From NCBI RefSeq assembly GCF_000227745.2, contig NC_018012.1, positions 4,382,501 through 4,446,500 of the forward strand: a stretch of DNA of 64,000 bases, given 5' to 3'. The notes below the pieces were generated by a model that saw only the letters and a list, made by a program, of their open reading frames with translations, was not told the origin of the DNA and made no database searches. This document shows positions 17,078 through 25,943 of the stretch, in pieces. The position numbers and the translations under genes are program-made. The DNA is from Thiocystis violascens DSM 198 (lineage in GTDB: Bacteria > Pseudomonadota > Gammaproteobacteria > Chromatiales > Chromatiaceae). Positions within the stretch are counted from its first letter, which is position 1. Each line of letters opens with the position of its first letter.

Positions 17078-18996
17078 CCCTGAATGCGGTGATGATCGAA
17101 TCGCTGTTCGAGAGGCTCGATGACGGGAGCCAACTCCGGAAACTCAGTCTATTGGGGATACAGAGAAACGCCTGGAACCTGCCGCATGTCGGCGAGGTGG
17201 TGCGAGATTCCGATGCGGCCGAGGCATTGGATATCCTGTTTTTGAGAGTGCCGCTCGCGCCAGAGCAGAGCATCGAATTTCGGTTCGATGGCGATTATCG
17301 CGTACAGGCGCTTCCGGCGGGCGGGTGGCTGCTGCATTGCGAGTCTGGATCTGGATCTCATTATTGGATTCCGGTGCTTCCTCGGGCGCATACGGTCGAC
17401 GATCAAGGACATCTCTTGACCGAAAACGTGTCCGAGATCCTCGGTTTAGAGCTGACGCCGGAACGGCTGCAAGTTCAACTCCGCTCGCTCTCGGGCGGTC
17501 TGCTAGATGTCGTCGTCGTCAAGATCGCGCCAGCGCAGGCGGGGCTTCTGGACGAACTCAGTCGCTTCAATTCACTGGAGACGCAGCGCTATTTTCTCTA
17601 TGCCTCGCACGGTATCTATCGCAAGCCAGCGGATCTTTTTCATCATCTCGTTCATGGCCGACTTTATAACGGGGAAACCGCCTGGCCCACCGGCTGGCGC
17701 ATTCACGATGAGTTGGAAGCCTATGCGCTCTATCTCATCCTGTCGGGGCTCGAACAGGCAACCGGCAAGATTCTCTATGGATTTCTGAAGCGATTGGTTG
17801 TCATGGCCATCGTGGATCGGCAACGTGACGATGGCGGCTGGTATCACGGAGAATGGACCAAGGGCATGGAGTGCCATGTCCGCCTTCATTGTGGTGGCAT
17901 GCATTTGTTGGCGACGGCGCTCGAAGAGCGGGACGATCCTGTCGTCAAGGACAAATTACGCGCGGCGACCGAGTTTATCGCGCGTTTGGTCGACCAAACC
18001 GATCTGGGTGCCTGGTTCCTTCACGACACCCTTGAGTTGTCGCGGGAGACCATGAATCAGGGGCCGTTCGCGTGGCATGCCAGCCGAGCGTTGGGGAAAT
18101 CCGCCACCAACATGATGGTTCTCAACACCCATCTGGACACGGTCATCGCCGTGGACCGCTACCGCCGGCTGACCGGAGACGCCCGGTTCGACGAACTCAT
18201 CGCCTCCGCGCAACGGGCGACGACTGCAATCCTGGCGCAACGCCCATTCGAACCCCTGTATCGCTGGCTGTACCAGCTCATCGATCTGACCTTTCTACCC
18301 GTTGCGCAGGCGAGAAGCCTGCCGCTGCCGGTGCGCGCGGTCAAGCGGATGACCTGGAAATATCTCATCCCGCGCATGCATTACATCCGATCCTGGTGGC
18401 CCAGGCTGGTGATGCCTAACGGGTATATCGACCGGGCCTTATCCCTCACCGGGGTGAGTCATGCCTATCAGACAGTCAATCTCTGGGATCTGGTCCGTTA
18501 CCGGCGTCGTTTTGCCGACCCATCCCTTGGCGATGTCATCGACAAGGCGTTGCATTACACCCAAGAGACGCCCATCGGAGCTTTCTGGGTCGAGGACAGA
18601 AAGAAAGGTCACGCGCTTGGTTTTTGGGCCGATGCGCTGTGGCATTTATGCATGGCGGATCCTGATCCGCGTTATCGATGCTGGCTTGCCGAGGCGTTGC
18701 TGCTCTCGATCGATGGCGGTTGGGGTGTTCCGCCCGCCGTGCTGGGCGCGAATACGGAAGCGGTATCGCCGGCCGCCAGACTGGCCTGTCCGGCCGCGGC
18801 CGACCCACGGCTGGTTGTCGTCAATTTAAGCATGGGCGAGCATCGCGAATTCCTCGTGGTGAATCCGACGCGAGTAGCGATCGCGTTAACCTGGGAAGAG
18901 GCTGTTGGATCGAGTCTGCAATGGAGCGCCTCCGACGGGACGAAAGCTCGGGAATCCATGCAAGTTCCTCCCCGCGGATGGGTGTGGGGGCAGTGA
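17074..18996 (+). CDS. Uncharacterised 640-aa protein, probable alpha/alpha-toroid
   Basis: I do not recognise this family with certainty. The first 170 residues are beta-rich; from about 190 to 560 helices alternate with short loops in the manner of an (alpha/alpha) barrel (HDELEAYALYLILSGLEQAT, QRDDGGWYHGEWTKGMECHV, LGAWFLHDTL). Such barrels occur in glucuronyl C5-epimerases, heparinases and unsaturated glucuronyl hydrolases, so a role in trimming or epimerising the polysaccharide is a guess. No signal peptide or membrane span, hence cytoplasmic. It is coupled by ATGA to the glycosyltransferase before it. Confidence 0.55.
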   Translation: MTLNAVMIESLFERLDDGSQLRKLSLLGIQRNAWNLPHVGEVVRDSDAAEALDILFLRVPLAPEQSIEFRFDGDYRVQALPAGGWLLHCESGSGSHYWIPVLPRAHTVDDQGHLLTENVSEILGLELTPERLQVQLRSLSGGLLDVVVVKIAPAQAGLLDELSRFNSLETQRYFLYASHGIYRKPADLFHHLVHGRLYNGETAWPTGWRIHDELEAYALYLILSGLEQATGKILYGFLKRLVVMAIVDRQRDDGGWYHGEWTKGMECHVRLHCGGMHLLATALEERDDPVVKDKLRAATEFIARLVDQTDLGAWFLHDTLELSRETMNQGPFAWHASRALGKSATNMMVLNTHLDTVIAVDRYRRLTGDARFDELIASAQRATTAILAQRPFEPLYRWLYQLIDLTFLPVAQARSLPLPVRAVKRMTWKYLIPRMHYIRSWWPRLVMPNGYIDRALSLTGVSHAYQTVNLWDLVRYRRRFADPSLGDVIDKALHYTQETPIGAFWVEDRKKGHALGFWADALWHLCMADPDPRYRCWLAEALLLSIDGGWGVPPAVLGANTEAVSPAARLACPAAADPRLVVVNLSMGEHREFLVVNPTRVAIALTWEEAVGSSLQWSASDGTKARESMQVPPRGWVWGQ

Positions 18997-19127
18997 TATC
19001 ATACGGCGCGACCTCTGGAAAACATGTCTTGCCGATTGACCATGGACGGCTAAACGCTCGACCCGAGCGAGACGTCGGATGCGAGTTTAATGATGATGTA
19101 ATCATGAACTATTGAGGAGGACTTGAG

Positions 19128-19580
19128 ATGCAGAATCGGTTTTTGAGTCTGTCGCATAGGTTCGCGCATGCCGTTCTCAGCGGATTGATGCTTTTCCTGT
19201 TGCTTCAGATCGGCAGTATCAATCTTGCTGATGCAGCAGAACTCATGTCGCCCGGAAAATATAAGGCGCCATTAAAATATGCGCTGAAGCTTCCAAAATA
19301 CTGCGGTCATCTCTACTTCGGAAAAGAAGGAGCAGGGTATCGAATGCCATCCAGAGAGTTATGCGGAGTCGGAACCAATCACTTCTGTGGAGGGCTCATT
19401 GCTCTTTACCAAGCGCGCGCGGAGAAAGATCGCAAAAAAAAACCAGGTTACTATCGCAAGGCGAAAAAAGAAGTGGAGTATACGAAACAGTGGATTGCCG
19501 ACTATCCGCGATGCCCGCTTCATCCGGTTGTGAACAACACGTTAATGGAAATCGACATGGCGCTCAAGCTCTACAAATGA
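19128..19580 (+). CDS. Secreted cysteine-containing protein, unknown
   Basis: 150 aa with a clear signal peptide: hydrophobic core VLSGLMLFLLLQIG and a probable cleavage after ADA (about residue 36). The mature part has conserved-looking cysteines in LPKYCGHLYFG, RELCGVGTNHFCGG and YPRCPLHP, likely disulfide-bonded in the periplasm, and a lysine-rich helix. I do not recognise the family. A strong GAGGAGG site (19114-19120) precedes the start. It sits between the 640-aa protein and the deacetylase in the same direction. Confidence 0.7.
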   Translation: MQNRFLSLSHRFAHAVLSGLMLFLLLQIGSINLADAAELMSPGKYKAPLKYALKLPKYCGHLYFGKEGAGYRMPSRELCGVGTNHFCGGLIALYQARAEKDRKKKPGYYRKAKKEVEYTKQWIADYPRCPLHPVVNNTLMEIDMALKLYK

Positions 19581-19618
19581 TGCCGATGCGCGCGTCCACT
19601 GCCACCGGGGCATGATCG

Positions 19619-20419
19619 ATGTTCGGACCAGATCCGCTTTCGCGCTCTCTGGCGAAGGCATCGCGACGGATCGGCCCCGTGATCCTGATGTATCACTCGA
19701 TTCAGGGCGGTCGCGCCGTACCCAAGTGGCTCTGGTCAGTGGCGTTTAACCGATTCCTAGACCAGATCGACTTACTGCGCGATGCGGGATGGCAATTCCG
19801 CCGCGTCTCGGATCTAACTGGCGAGGATGCGTCGGATCGGTGCAGCCTCGCCATCACCTTCGATGACGGTTATCGGGATAACGATCCGGCCTTCCTGGCA
19901 TTGGAGAGGCGGGGCATTCCGGCAACCTGGTTCGTGGTCAGCACCAACGTCGGCAGACCGGCGGCCTGGTCCGATGACACGACAACCGGCTGGCCGATGC
20001 TGGATGCCGGACGACTGCGCGAGATGGCACAGGCCGGGATGGAAATCGGCGGGCACAGCCGCCACCACTGCCGACTTGCCGAACTCCCGGCGGATCGCTT
20101 GCCGGACGAGATTCGGGGCTGTCGACTGGAATTGGAAGAAATCCTCGATCGGCCGGTGACCAGCTTCGCCTATCCCTATGGATCATACAATCAGGCGGTC
20201 GTCGAAGCCGTCCGCGACGCCGGATACCGGGTCGCCTGCACCACGCAGTACGGCCCCGCGCTGGCCGATGGCGATCCGTTGCGGATGCGCCGTCTGGCGG
20301 TATACTCCCACGACACGTTATCCAGCTTCGCCCGCAAGATCGGCCTGATGCGCAATGAGGCGACCTGGGGCCGAGTGTTTGAGCACCTCGCGGCGACCAT
20401 GCTCACGCAACGGAGGTAG
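19619..20419 (+). CDS. Polysaccharide deacetylase (NodB domain)
   Basis: 266-aa carbohydrate esterase 4 protein. The catalytic motifs are in place: TFDDGYRDND (about residue 79, metal and base aspartates), GGHSRHHCRL (about 143, HSxxH metal histidines) and FAYPYGSYN. MYHSIQG near the start is the usual lead-in. No signal peptide seen, so N-deacetylation of amino sugars on the lipid-linked precursor in the cytoplasm is possible, or export by an unseen route. It is followed two bases later by the heptose kinase. Confidence 0.88.
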   Translation: MFGPDPLSRSLAKASRRIGPVILMYHSIQGGRAVPKWLWSVAFNRFLDQIDLLRDAGWQFRRVSDLTGEDASDRCSLAITFDDGYRDNDPAFLALERRGIPATWFVVSTNVGRPAAWSDDTTTGWPMLDAGRLREMAQAGMEIGGHSRHHCRLAELPADRLPDEIRGCRLELEEILDRPVTSFAYPYGSYNQAVVEAVRDAGYRVACTTQYGPALADGDPLRMRRLAVYSHDTLSSFARKIGLMRNEATWGRVFEHLAATMLTQRR

Positions 20420-20421
20420 AC

Positions 20422-21450
20422 ATGTTTGTCAGAGCCAGGGCACCCCTGCGGCTTGGCCTTGCGGGAGGCGGGACCGATGTCTCGCCGTACTGCGACACCT
20501 TCGGCGGTTTGGTGCTGAATGCGACCATCGATAAATACGCCTATACCACCCTGGAACCGGGCGCGGACGCGCGCGTTCGACTGATCGCGGCGGATCGTCA
20601 GGAACGCTGGGAGGGCGAGGCAGAGTCGGAGCTGACGCTCGATGGCACGCTGGATCTGCACAAAGGGGTCTACAACCGGATCGTGCGCGATTTCAATTGC
20701 TGCGAACCGCTTTCGCTCACGCTCACCACCCACACCGACGCCCCGCCCGGCTCGGGTCTGGGTTCCTCGTCCACCCTCGTGGTGTCGATGGTCAAGGCCT
20801 TTGTCGAGTGGCTCAATCTGCCGCTTGGCGAGTACGATATCGCGCGTCTGGCCTATGACATCGAACGTGTCGACGTGGGGCTCAGCGGCGGGCGTCAGGA
20901 TCAGTATGCCGCGACCTTCGGCGGCTTCAATTTCATGGAGTTCCACCCCGAGGAACGGGTGGTGGTCAACCCGCTGCGCATCAAGAACTGGATCCTGTCC
21001 GAACTGGAGGCATCCTTGCTGCTCTACTTCGGCGGCGTGTCGCGCGAATCGGCTCAGATTATCGACGAGCAGTCGGCCAATGTGCGACGCCAGGATACGA
21101 CCGCCATCGAGGCCATGCACTCCCTCAAACAGGAGGCGCTGGCGATGAAGGAGAATCTTCTGCGGGGCGATTTCGCCGGGCTGATCGAGTCCATGGAGGC
21201 GGGCTGGCAGGCGAAGAAGCGGATGGCGCGCAGTATCTCCAATCCCGAGATCGAGGAGATCTATGAGTTGACCCGCCGGGCGGGCGCGCGCGCGGGCAAA
21301 ATCTCGGGCGCCGGCGGCGGCGGTTTCATGATGCTGTTGGTCGAGCCGGTGCGCCGCATGGACGTGATGCGGGCGCTCCAGCAGACACGCGGCCAGATCT
21401 ACACCTGTCATTTCACCAAACACGGGACCGAAGGGTGGAAAATCTACTGA
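20422..21450 (+). CDS. hddA: D-glycero-alpha-D-manno-heptose 7-phosphate kinase
   Basis: 342-aa GHMP kinase. RARAPLRLGLAGGGTDVSPY is the characteristic N-terminus of the HddA group, PPGSGLGSSSTLVVSMV (about residue 108) is the ATP-binding GHMP motif, and KISGAGGGGFMMLL (about 292) is the C-terminal motif 3. It phosphorylates D-glycero-D-manno-heptose 7-phosphate at C1 on the way to GDP-heptose. GGAGGT lies before ATG 20422. Overlaps gmhA by 16 nt, consistent with coupled translation in one pathway operon. Confidence 0.92.
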   Translation: MFVRARAPLRLGLAGGGTDVSPYCDTFGGLVLNATIDKYAYTTLEPGADARVRLIAADRQERWEGEAESELTLDGTLDLHKGVYNRIVRDFNCCEPLSLTLTTHTDAPPGSGLGSSSTLVVSMVKAFVEWLNLPLGEYDIARLAYDIERVDVGLSGGRQDQYAATFGGFNFMEFHPEERVVVNPLRIKNWILSELEASLLLYFGGVSRESAQIIDEQSANVRRQDTTAIEAMHSLKQEALAMKENLLRGDFAGLIESMEAGWQAKKRMARSISNPEIEEIYELTRRAGARAGKISGAGGGGFMMLLVEPVRRMDVMRALQQTRGQIYTCHFTKHGTEGWKIY

Positions 21451-22028
21451 AAGAGCACATTCAGGCGCAAATGCGCGAAACCGCCCGCAACCTCGACGCG
21501 ATGAGCGGCGACGAGGATCTGCTGGAGCGCATCGCGGCGGTGGCCGATGCCTGCGTGAAGGCGCTTCAGGATGGCGGCAAAATCCTCTTTGCCGGCAACG
21601 GCGGGAGTGCCGCCGACTCCCAGCATCTGGCCGGCGAGATCGTCAGTCGCTTTGCCTATGATCGACCGGGGCTGGCGGCCTTTGCCCTGACGACCGATAG
21701 CTCTGTGCTGACCGCCATCGGCAATGACTATGGGTACGAATACCTGTTCGCGCGTCAGATCGAGGCGGTTGGCAAGGGCGGCGATGTCTTCGTCGGTATT
21801 TCCACCTCCGGGCGCTCGCCGAACATCCGGCGCGCCTTGCGCGTGGCCAGGGAAAGAGCACTGGTCACCGTCGGCCTGACGGGGCGGCAGGGTGGCGACA
21901 TGCCCGAATGCTGCGACTATTGTTTGCGCGTGCCGTCGGATTCGACCCCGCGGATTCAGGAAGGACACATCCTGATCGGCCATGTGCTCTGTTCCATCAT
22001 CGAGCAGCGAATCTTCCCGAGAGCTTGA
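21435..22028 (+). CDS. gmhA: Sedoheptulose 7-phosphate isomerase
   Basis: 197-aa SIS-domain isomerase turning sedoheptulose 7-phosphate into D-glycero-D-manno-heptose 7-phosphate. FAGNGGSAADSQHLAGEIVS (about residue 54) is the phosphosugar-binding signature, and VFVGISTSGRSPNI (about 117) the second SIS loop. The GTG start at 21435 lies inside the end of hddA. This is the first step of the GDP-heptose route whose later steps flank it. Confidence 0.94.
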   Translation: MENLLKEHIQAQMRETARNLDAMSGDEDLLERIAAVADACVKALQDGGKILFAGNGGSAADSQHLAGEIVSRFAYDRPGLAAFALTTDSSVLTAIGNDYGYEYLFARQIEAVGKGGDVFVGISTSGRSPNIRRALRVARERALVTVGLTGRQGGDMPECCDYCLRVPSDSTPRIQEGHILIGHVLCSIIEQRIFPRA

Positions 22029-22030
22029 AG

Positions 22031-22753
22031 ATGCAGGCGATCATTCTTGCCGGCGGACTTGGCACACGGCTCCGCGGTGTGATTGCCGATCTGCCCAAGC
22101 CGATGGCGCCGATCAATGGCCGGCCCTTCCTCGCCTATGTCCTCGATGCACTCGACGTCGCCGGCTTCGACAGTGCCATTCTGGCCATCGGCTATCGGAG
22201 CGAGGCCATCCACGACCATTTTGGCGAAGAGTATCGTCGTCTGCGGCTCCACTACTCCGTGGAGCACGAGCCGCTCGGGACAGGCGGAGCCATCCGGCTG
22301 GCACTGGAGCAGGCGACAGAGCCAACCGTGTTTGTCGTGAATGGCGATACCTTCCTGCAGGTCGACTATCGAGCGATGCTAAAGGCACACTTGGACGCCA
22401 GCGCCAGCCTCTCGCTGGCGGTGCATGCCTTGCCGGATGTCGCGCGTTACGGCGCCTTGGAACGACAGGACGGGCGGGTGCGCGGTTTTCTGGAGAAAGG
22501 GCGAGTGGGGCCAGGCGCAATCAACGCCGGAACCTATCTCGTGTCCCGGGAGCTTTTCGAGCGTTACGCGCTGCCGCGTGTCTGTTCCTTCGAGACCGAT
22601 CTGCTGATGCCGCATGTCGCCGAAATTGCGCCGCTCGCCTTCGAGACCGGGGGGCTGTTCATCGATATCGGGGTGCCAGAGGATTATGTCCGTGCTCAGG
22701 ATATGCTTGAGCCTTTCAATCTTGTCCAGAATGACGGTAATCGACCGGCATGA
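22031..22753 (+). CDS. hddC: D-glycero-alpha-D-manno-heptose 1-phosphate guanylyltransferase-like
   Basis: 240-aa nucleotidyltransferase. The N-terminal AIILAGGLGTRLRGVIADLP is the nucleotide-binding loop, PLGTGGAIRLAL and FVVNGDTFLQVD supply the metal-binding aspartate. Position right after hddA and gmhA argues for the GDP-heptose guanylyltransferase rather than a glucose or mannose enzyme. Start set at ATG 22031, 2 nt after gmhA. GmhB, the phosphatase needed between the HddA and HddC steps, is not in the window. Confidence 0.86.
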   Translation: MQAIILAGGLGTRLRGVIADLPKPMAPINGRPFLAYVLDALDVAGFDSAILAIGYRSEAIHDHFGEEYRRLRLHYSVEHEPLGTGGAIRLALEQATEPTVFVVNGDTFLQVDYRAMLKAHLDASASLSLAVHALPDVARYGALERQDGRVRGFLEKGRVGPGAINAGTYLVSRELFERYALPRVCSFETDLLMPHVAEIAPLAFETGGLFIDIGVPEDYVRAQDMLEPFNLVQNDGNRPA

Positions 22754-22777
22754 TTCATGTTCAACATGATGGCGATA

Positions 22778-22868
22778 TGACATCAGGCGCCTTTCTTGGT
22801 TTTGCCGGCTTCGATTACATTTATCATCTCGTCGCTCTCGCTGTGGTCACGGATTTTTTGATCGATGT
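22778..22868 (+). pseudogene. C-terminal remnant of a second O-glycosylation ligase
   Basis: TSGAFLGFAGFDYIYHLVAL and the following AVVTDFLI match the C-terminal SGAFLGLAYFDYIYHLVALA of the ligase at 9359-10690. About 90 bp align with mostly silent changes. Nothing upstream belongs to the ligase; hddC ends 25 bp before. The remnant is followed by the 55-bp repeat that precedes the intact gene. Confidence 0.85.
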
Positions 22869-22922
22869 GCGATTGCCCGATTTTCCGTTCGTCCTGAGTC
22901 CTGAGCTTGTCGAAGGGTCGAA

Positions 22923-23075
22923 GGATGATCGGAAAATCGCGCTCCGAGGCCGACATTGCATCCGTTCATGGTTCGACAAGCTCACCACGAACGGCTGCAA
23001 CGTCACCACGAACGGTTGCAACGTCACCACGAACGGCTGCAATGTCACCACGAACGGCTGCAATGTCATCGAATC
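22923..23075 (+). repeat. 55-bp repeat followed by 21-bp tandem array
   Basis: 22923-22977 repeats 9088-9142 with one mismatch. From 22993 three 21-bp units (GGCTGCAACGTCACCACGAAC and two variants) run to 23055, with half units on both sides, giving four CACCACGAACGG cores. No open reading frame of note; the WbsX-like gene starts 30 bp later. Confidence 0.88.
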
Positions 23076-23104
23076 ATTGAACTGCAACAGATCATACGAA
23101 ACTT

Positions 23105-24175
23105 ATGGATAAGCGAGCCCGCCTCATCGCCTTTCATCTCCCCCAGTTCCATCCGACGCCGGAAAACGACCTGTGGTGGGGCAAGGGTTTTACCGAATGG
23201 ACCAACGTGGCCAAGGCCAAGCCACTGTATCCGGGTCACTATCAGCCGCATATCCCCGCCGATCTGGGTTTTTATGACCTCCGGCTGCCCGAGGCGCGCC
23301 AGGCTCAGGCCGAACTTGCCAGGGAATACGGCATCGCGGGCTTCTGCTATTACCACTACTGGTTCGGCGGCAAGAGAATTCTGGAGAGACCCGTCAACGA
23401 GATTCTGCTCTCTCGGGAGCCGGATTTTCCGTTCTGCCTGTGCTGGGCCAATCACAGTTGGAATACCGCATGGCAGGGAACGGACCAGTCGCTCATCGAG
23501 CAGGTGTATCCCGGTTGGGATGATCATGCCGCCCATTTCGACTGGCTTCTCCAGGCGTTTACCGACTCGCGCTATCTGAAGGTGGACGAGAAGCCCATCT
23601 TTGTGATCTATCGCCCCGATGATATTCCGGATGTGCGCAAGGTGACGGATTTCTGGCGCGAACGCGCGCTCAAGGCCGGTTTGCCAGGGTTGCACCTAAT
23701 TGGCGTCTCGCATCGCGGCGAGAAATGGGATCCGCGCCCGCGTGGCCTGGATGCATCCACCATGCAGGCACTGCCCGGAAGAGATGGTCGCATCCCCCGT
23801 CGTTATGCCTGGACCAAGCTAAAACTGGCACTGCAAGGGAACCGGCACGAATTGACGATCTGGGATTATGAAGAGATCAGGTCCATTCTGCTCCGCTCGA
23901 ATCAAACGGAGTGGCGCGATTATCCACTCACGTTGCCCAACTGGGACAATACCCCGCGCATAGGGATGCGCGGCCTGGTTTTCCACAATGCCACGCCGGA
24001 ATTGTTTCGCGGGCATTTACGCCAGGCGATTGATCGGGTTACCGATCACCCAGCGGACGAGCGTATCGTTTTTCTCAAGGCCTGGAACGAATGGGCGGAA
24101 GGCAATCATGTCGAGCCCGATCAGAAATGGGGCCGGGCCTGGTTGGATGTGATCCGCAAGGAGATACGATGTTAA
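23105..24175 (+). CDS. WbsX-like glycosyltransferase / GH99-like domain protein
   Basis: 356 aa. IAFHLPQFHPTPENDLWWGK and GFTEWTNVAKAKPLYPGHYQ at the start, FCYYHYWFGGKRILERP (about residue 79), PFCLCWANHSW and the late KAWNEWAEGNHVEPD are the signature blocks of the WbsX family, found throughout rhamnan and O-antigen loci. The fold is related to glycoside hydrolase family 99, so whether it makes or cuts bonds is open. No signal peptide. Overlaps the next gene by 7 nt. Confidence 0.88.
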   Translation: MDKRARLIAFHLPQFHPTPENDLWWGKGFTEWTNVAKAKPLYPGHYQPHIPADLGFYDLRLPEARQAQAELAREYGIAGFCYYHYWFGGKRILERPVNEILLSREPDFPFCLCWANHSWNTAWQGTDQSLIEQVYPGWDDHAAHFDWLLQAFTDSRYLKVDEKPIFVIYRPDDIPDVRKVTDFWRERALKAGLPGLHLIGVSHRGEKWDPRPRGLDASTMQALPGRDGRIPRRYAWTKLKLALQGNRHELTIWDYEEIRSILLRSNQTEWRDYPLTLPNWDNTPRIGMRGLVFHNATPELFRGHLRQAIDRVTDHPADERIVFLKAWNEWAEGNHVEPDQKWGRAWLDVIRKEIRC

Positions 24176-25152
24176 ATCTGCATGCGATCAATCCGGTTAC
24201 CACTGCTCGGCCACTTATCTCGGTCGTCATGCCTTGTTATAACGCAGCCCTGTATTTAGAGGAGGCCGTTGGCTCAGCCTTGGGGCAAAGTTACGGCAAT
24301 GTTGAAGTGGTAATCGTCGATGATGGTTCCACCGATGGCTCGGCGGAAATCGCGGCCCGTTTAGCCGCTGCTCATCCGGATCGTATCCTTCTTGACTATA
24401 CGGATCGAGTCGGGCCTTTCCCCGCCCGCAATCAAGCACTTAAAAAGATCAGGGGCGAGTTGGTCGCCTTCCTTGACGCCGATGACTGGTGGGCTCCAAC
24501 TGCGCTAGAGAAACTTTACGCATCCTTGATCGCGTCCAATGCCGACATGGCCTATTGTGGTTGGCAAAACGTCGGGGAAGGCATCGTTGCCGAACCTTAT
24601 ATCCCGCCAGCTTATGAGCAGGAAGATGCGGTCGCCCACTTTGTCCGAACCTGCCCCCTACCTATCCATGGCGCCTTGATACGGCGGGATCTGGTAACAC
24701 GGCTTGGTGGATTTTCAGAGCGACGCTACTCCGCGATGGATTATGACTTCTGGCTGCGTGCCTTGGCCGAAACACGGCGTATGGTGCGCGTGCCCGAAGT
24801 CCTCGCGTTTTATCGTTGGCATCATCAAGGACAGATTTCCGCCATAAAATGGCGTCAGGTGCTTGATGCTCTAGCGGCGCAGAAAGATTTTATTCGCGCC
24901 AATCCTCATTTGGTCGCCCACCTTCCAGCTAAACGACTGATGGAGATGACCGAAGGCTTAGTCTTGGTCCAGGCGTATCGTGCGTTTTGGAAACGTGACT
25001 TGATCTCCGCCCACAAATTATTTCGTCATGCTGCAATAGCGCGGGCATTCGCACTAAAAGATCTGCGGTATATCCTGATTGCCGCAATGCTGCCCCTTTC
25101 AGCTTATCGGTTTCTGATCGGTATGATTGATCGAAAAGGCACTCAAGCATGA
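24169..25152 (+). CDS. GT2 family glycosyltransferase
   Basis: 327-aa GT-A enzyme. ISVVMPCYNAALYLEEAVGS and VEVVIVDDGSTDGS form the nucleotide-binding part; the metal-binding D-x-D lies in ELVAFLDADDWW (about residue 99). The C-terminal third has amphipathic helices but no firm membrane span. The ATG at 24169 inside the end of the WbsX gene was chosen because GT2 proteins begin shortly before the ISVVMP strand. Overlaps the deacetylase after it by 4 nt. Confidence 0.9.
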   Translation: MLNLHAINPVTTARPLISVVMPCYNAALYLEEAVGSALGQSYGNVEVVIVDDGSTDGSAEIAARLAAAHPDRILLDYTDRVGPFPARNQALKKIRGELVAFLDADDWWAPTALEKLYASLIASNADMAYCGWQNVGEGIVAEPYIPPAYEQEDAVAHFVRTCPLPIHGALIRRDLVTRLGGFSERRYSAMDYDFWLRALAETRRMVRVPEVLAFYRWHHQGQISAIKWRQVLDALAAQKDFIRANPHLVAHLPAKRLMEMTEGLVLVQAYRAFWKRDLISAHKLFRHAAIARAFALKDLRYILIAAMLPLSAYRFLIGMIDRKGTQA

Positions 25153-25943
25153 ATGCTAATCGTGTTCCGGTTTTGATGTATCACCGGGTTGGAGAGCCGG
25201 GGAGCGATTGGGAAACGCGCTTTGCGATTCCGACGTGTCGCTTCGCCGCGCATATGCATGCGTTAAAACAGGCTGGATACCAGGCAATCTCCATCGATAC
25301 CTTGGTCGAATGGTTGGAAGGTGCCCCAAAATTACCTGCTGGTGCCTTTCTGCTCACCTTCGACGACGGCTATCGCGATGTGCGAGAGCATGCGCTTCCT
25401 ATTTTGGAGCGAATGAATTGGCCATATACTGTCTTTCTGGTGAGCAAATTGATCGGCGGTCAGGATGGTTGGACGCTTGAGTCCAATCCCAGTGGCGGAT
25501 TGCATCCATTGCTGAATGCCGACGAAATTCGAGATATGCAGCAGCGGGGGGGCAGTTTCCATTCGCACACTCGCAATCATGCCAGGTTGCCCAGCCTGCA
25601 CGATGCGGAGTTAACCGATCAACTGGCTAGCTCGCGGCAGGATTTACGCGAATTGCTCGGCCGGGATGTGGATTATCTGGCCTATCCTTTCGGTCAGGTC
25701 GATGATCGAGTGGAAGCGGCCGCCAAAGCCGCTGGTTATAGGGCGGCCTTTTCAACTCAGCCGGGTTTTAACCGGACCGATGTCAACCGTTTTCGTATCC
25801 GACGCCTAGAGGTCTACGGAACGGACAGTCCGGCAATGCTGCTGCGCAAAATCCATCTGGGCTGCAATGATGGCACTCTGACCTATATGATCCGCTACTA
25901 TTTTCAACGTTTAGTTGGCTATCTACCCGGTTTTAGTCGATGA
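25149..25943 (+). CDS. Polysaccharide deacetylase (NodB domain)
   Basis: 264 aa. RVPVLMYHRVGEP, FLLTFDDGYRDVRE (about residue 75), GGSFHSHTRNHARL (about 136) and LAYPFGQVDD are the carbohydrate esterase 4 motifs with all metal ligands. It is the second deacetylase of the locus and only distantly like the one at 19619. Start and stop overlap both neighbours by 4 nt (ATGA), so it is in a tight operon with the GT2 genes. Confidence 0.88.
   Translation: MNANRVPVLMYHRVGEPGSDWETRFAIPTCRFAAHMHALKQAGYQAISIDTLVEWLEGAPKLPAGAFLLTFDDGYRDVREHALPILERMNWPYTVFLVSKLIGGQDGWTLESNPSGGLHPLLNADEIRDMQQRGGSFHSHTRNHARLPSLHDAELTDQLASSRQDLRELLGRDVDYLAYPFGQVDDRVEAAAKAAGYRAAFSTQPGFNRTDVNRFRIRRLEVYGTDSPAMLLRKIHLGCNDGTLTYMIRYYFQRLVGYLPGFSR

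Noticed and set aside
20191..21423. Long minus-strand frame of 410 codons
   Set aside because: It lies antisense to hddA and has no family resemblance; long antisense frames are common in GC-rich genes.
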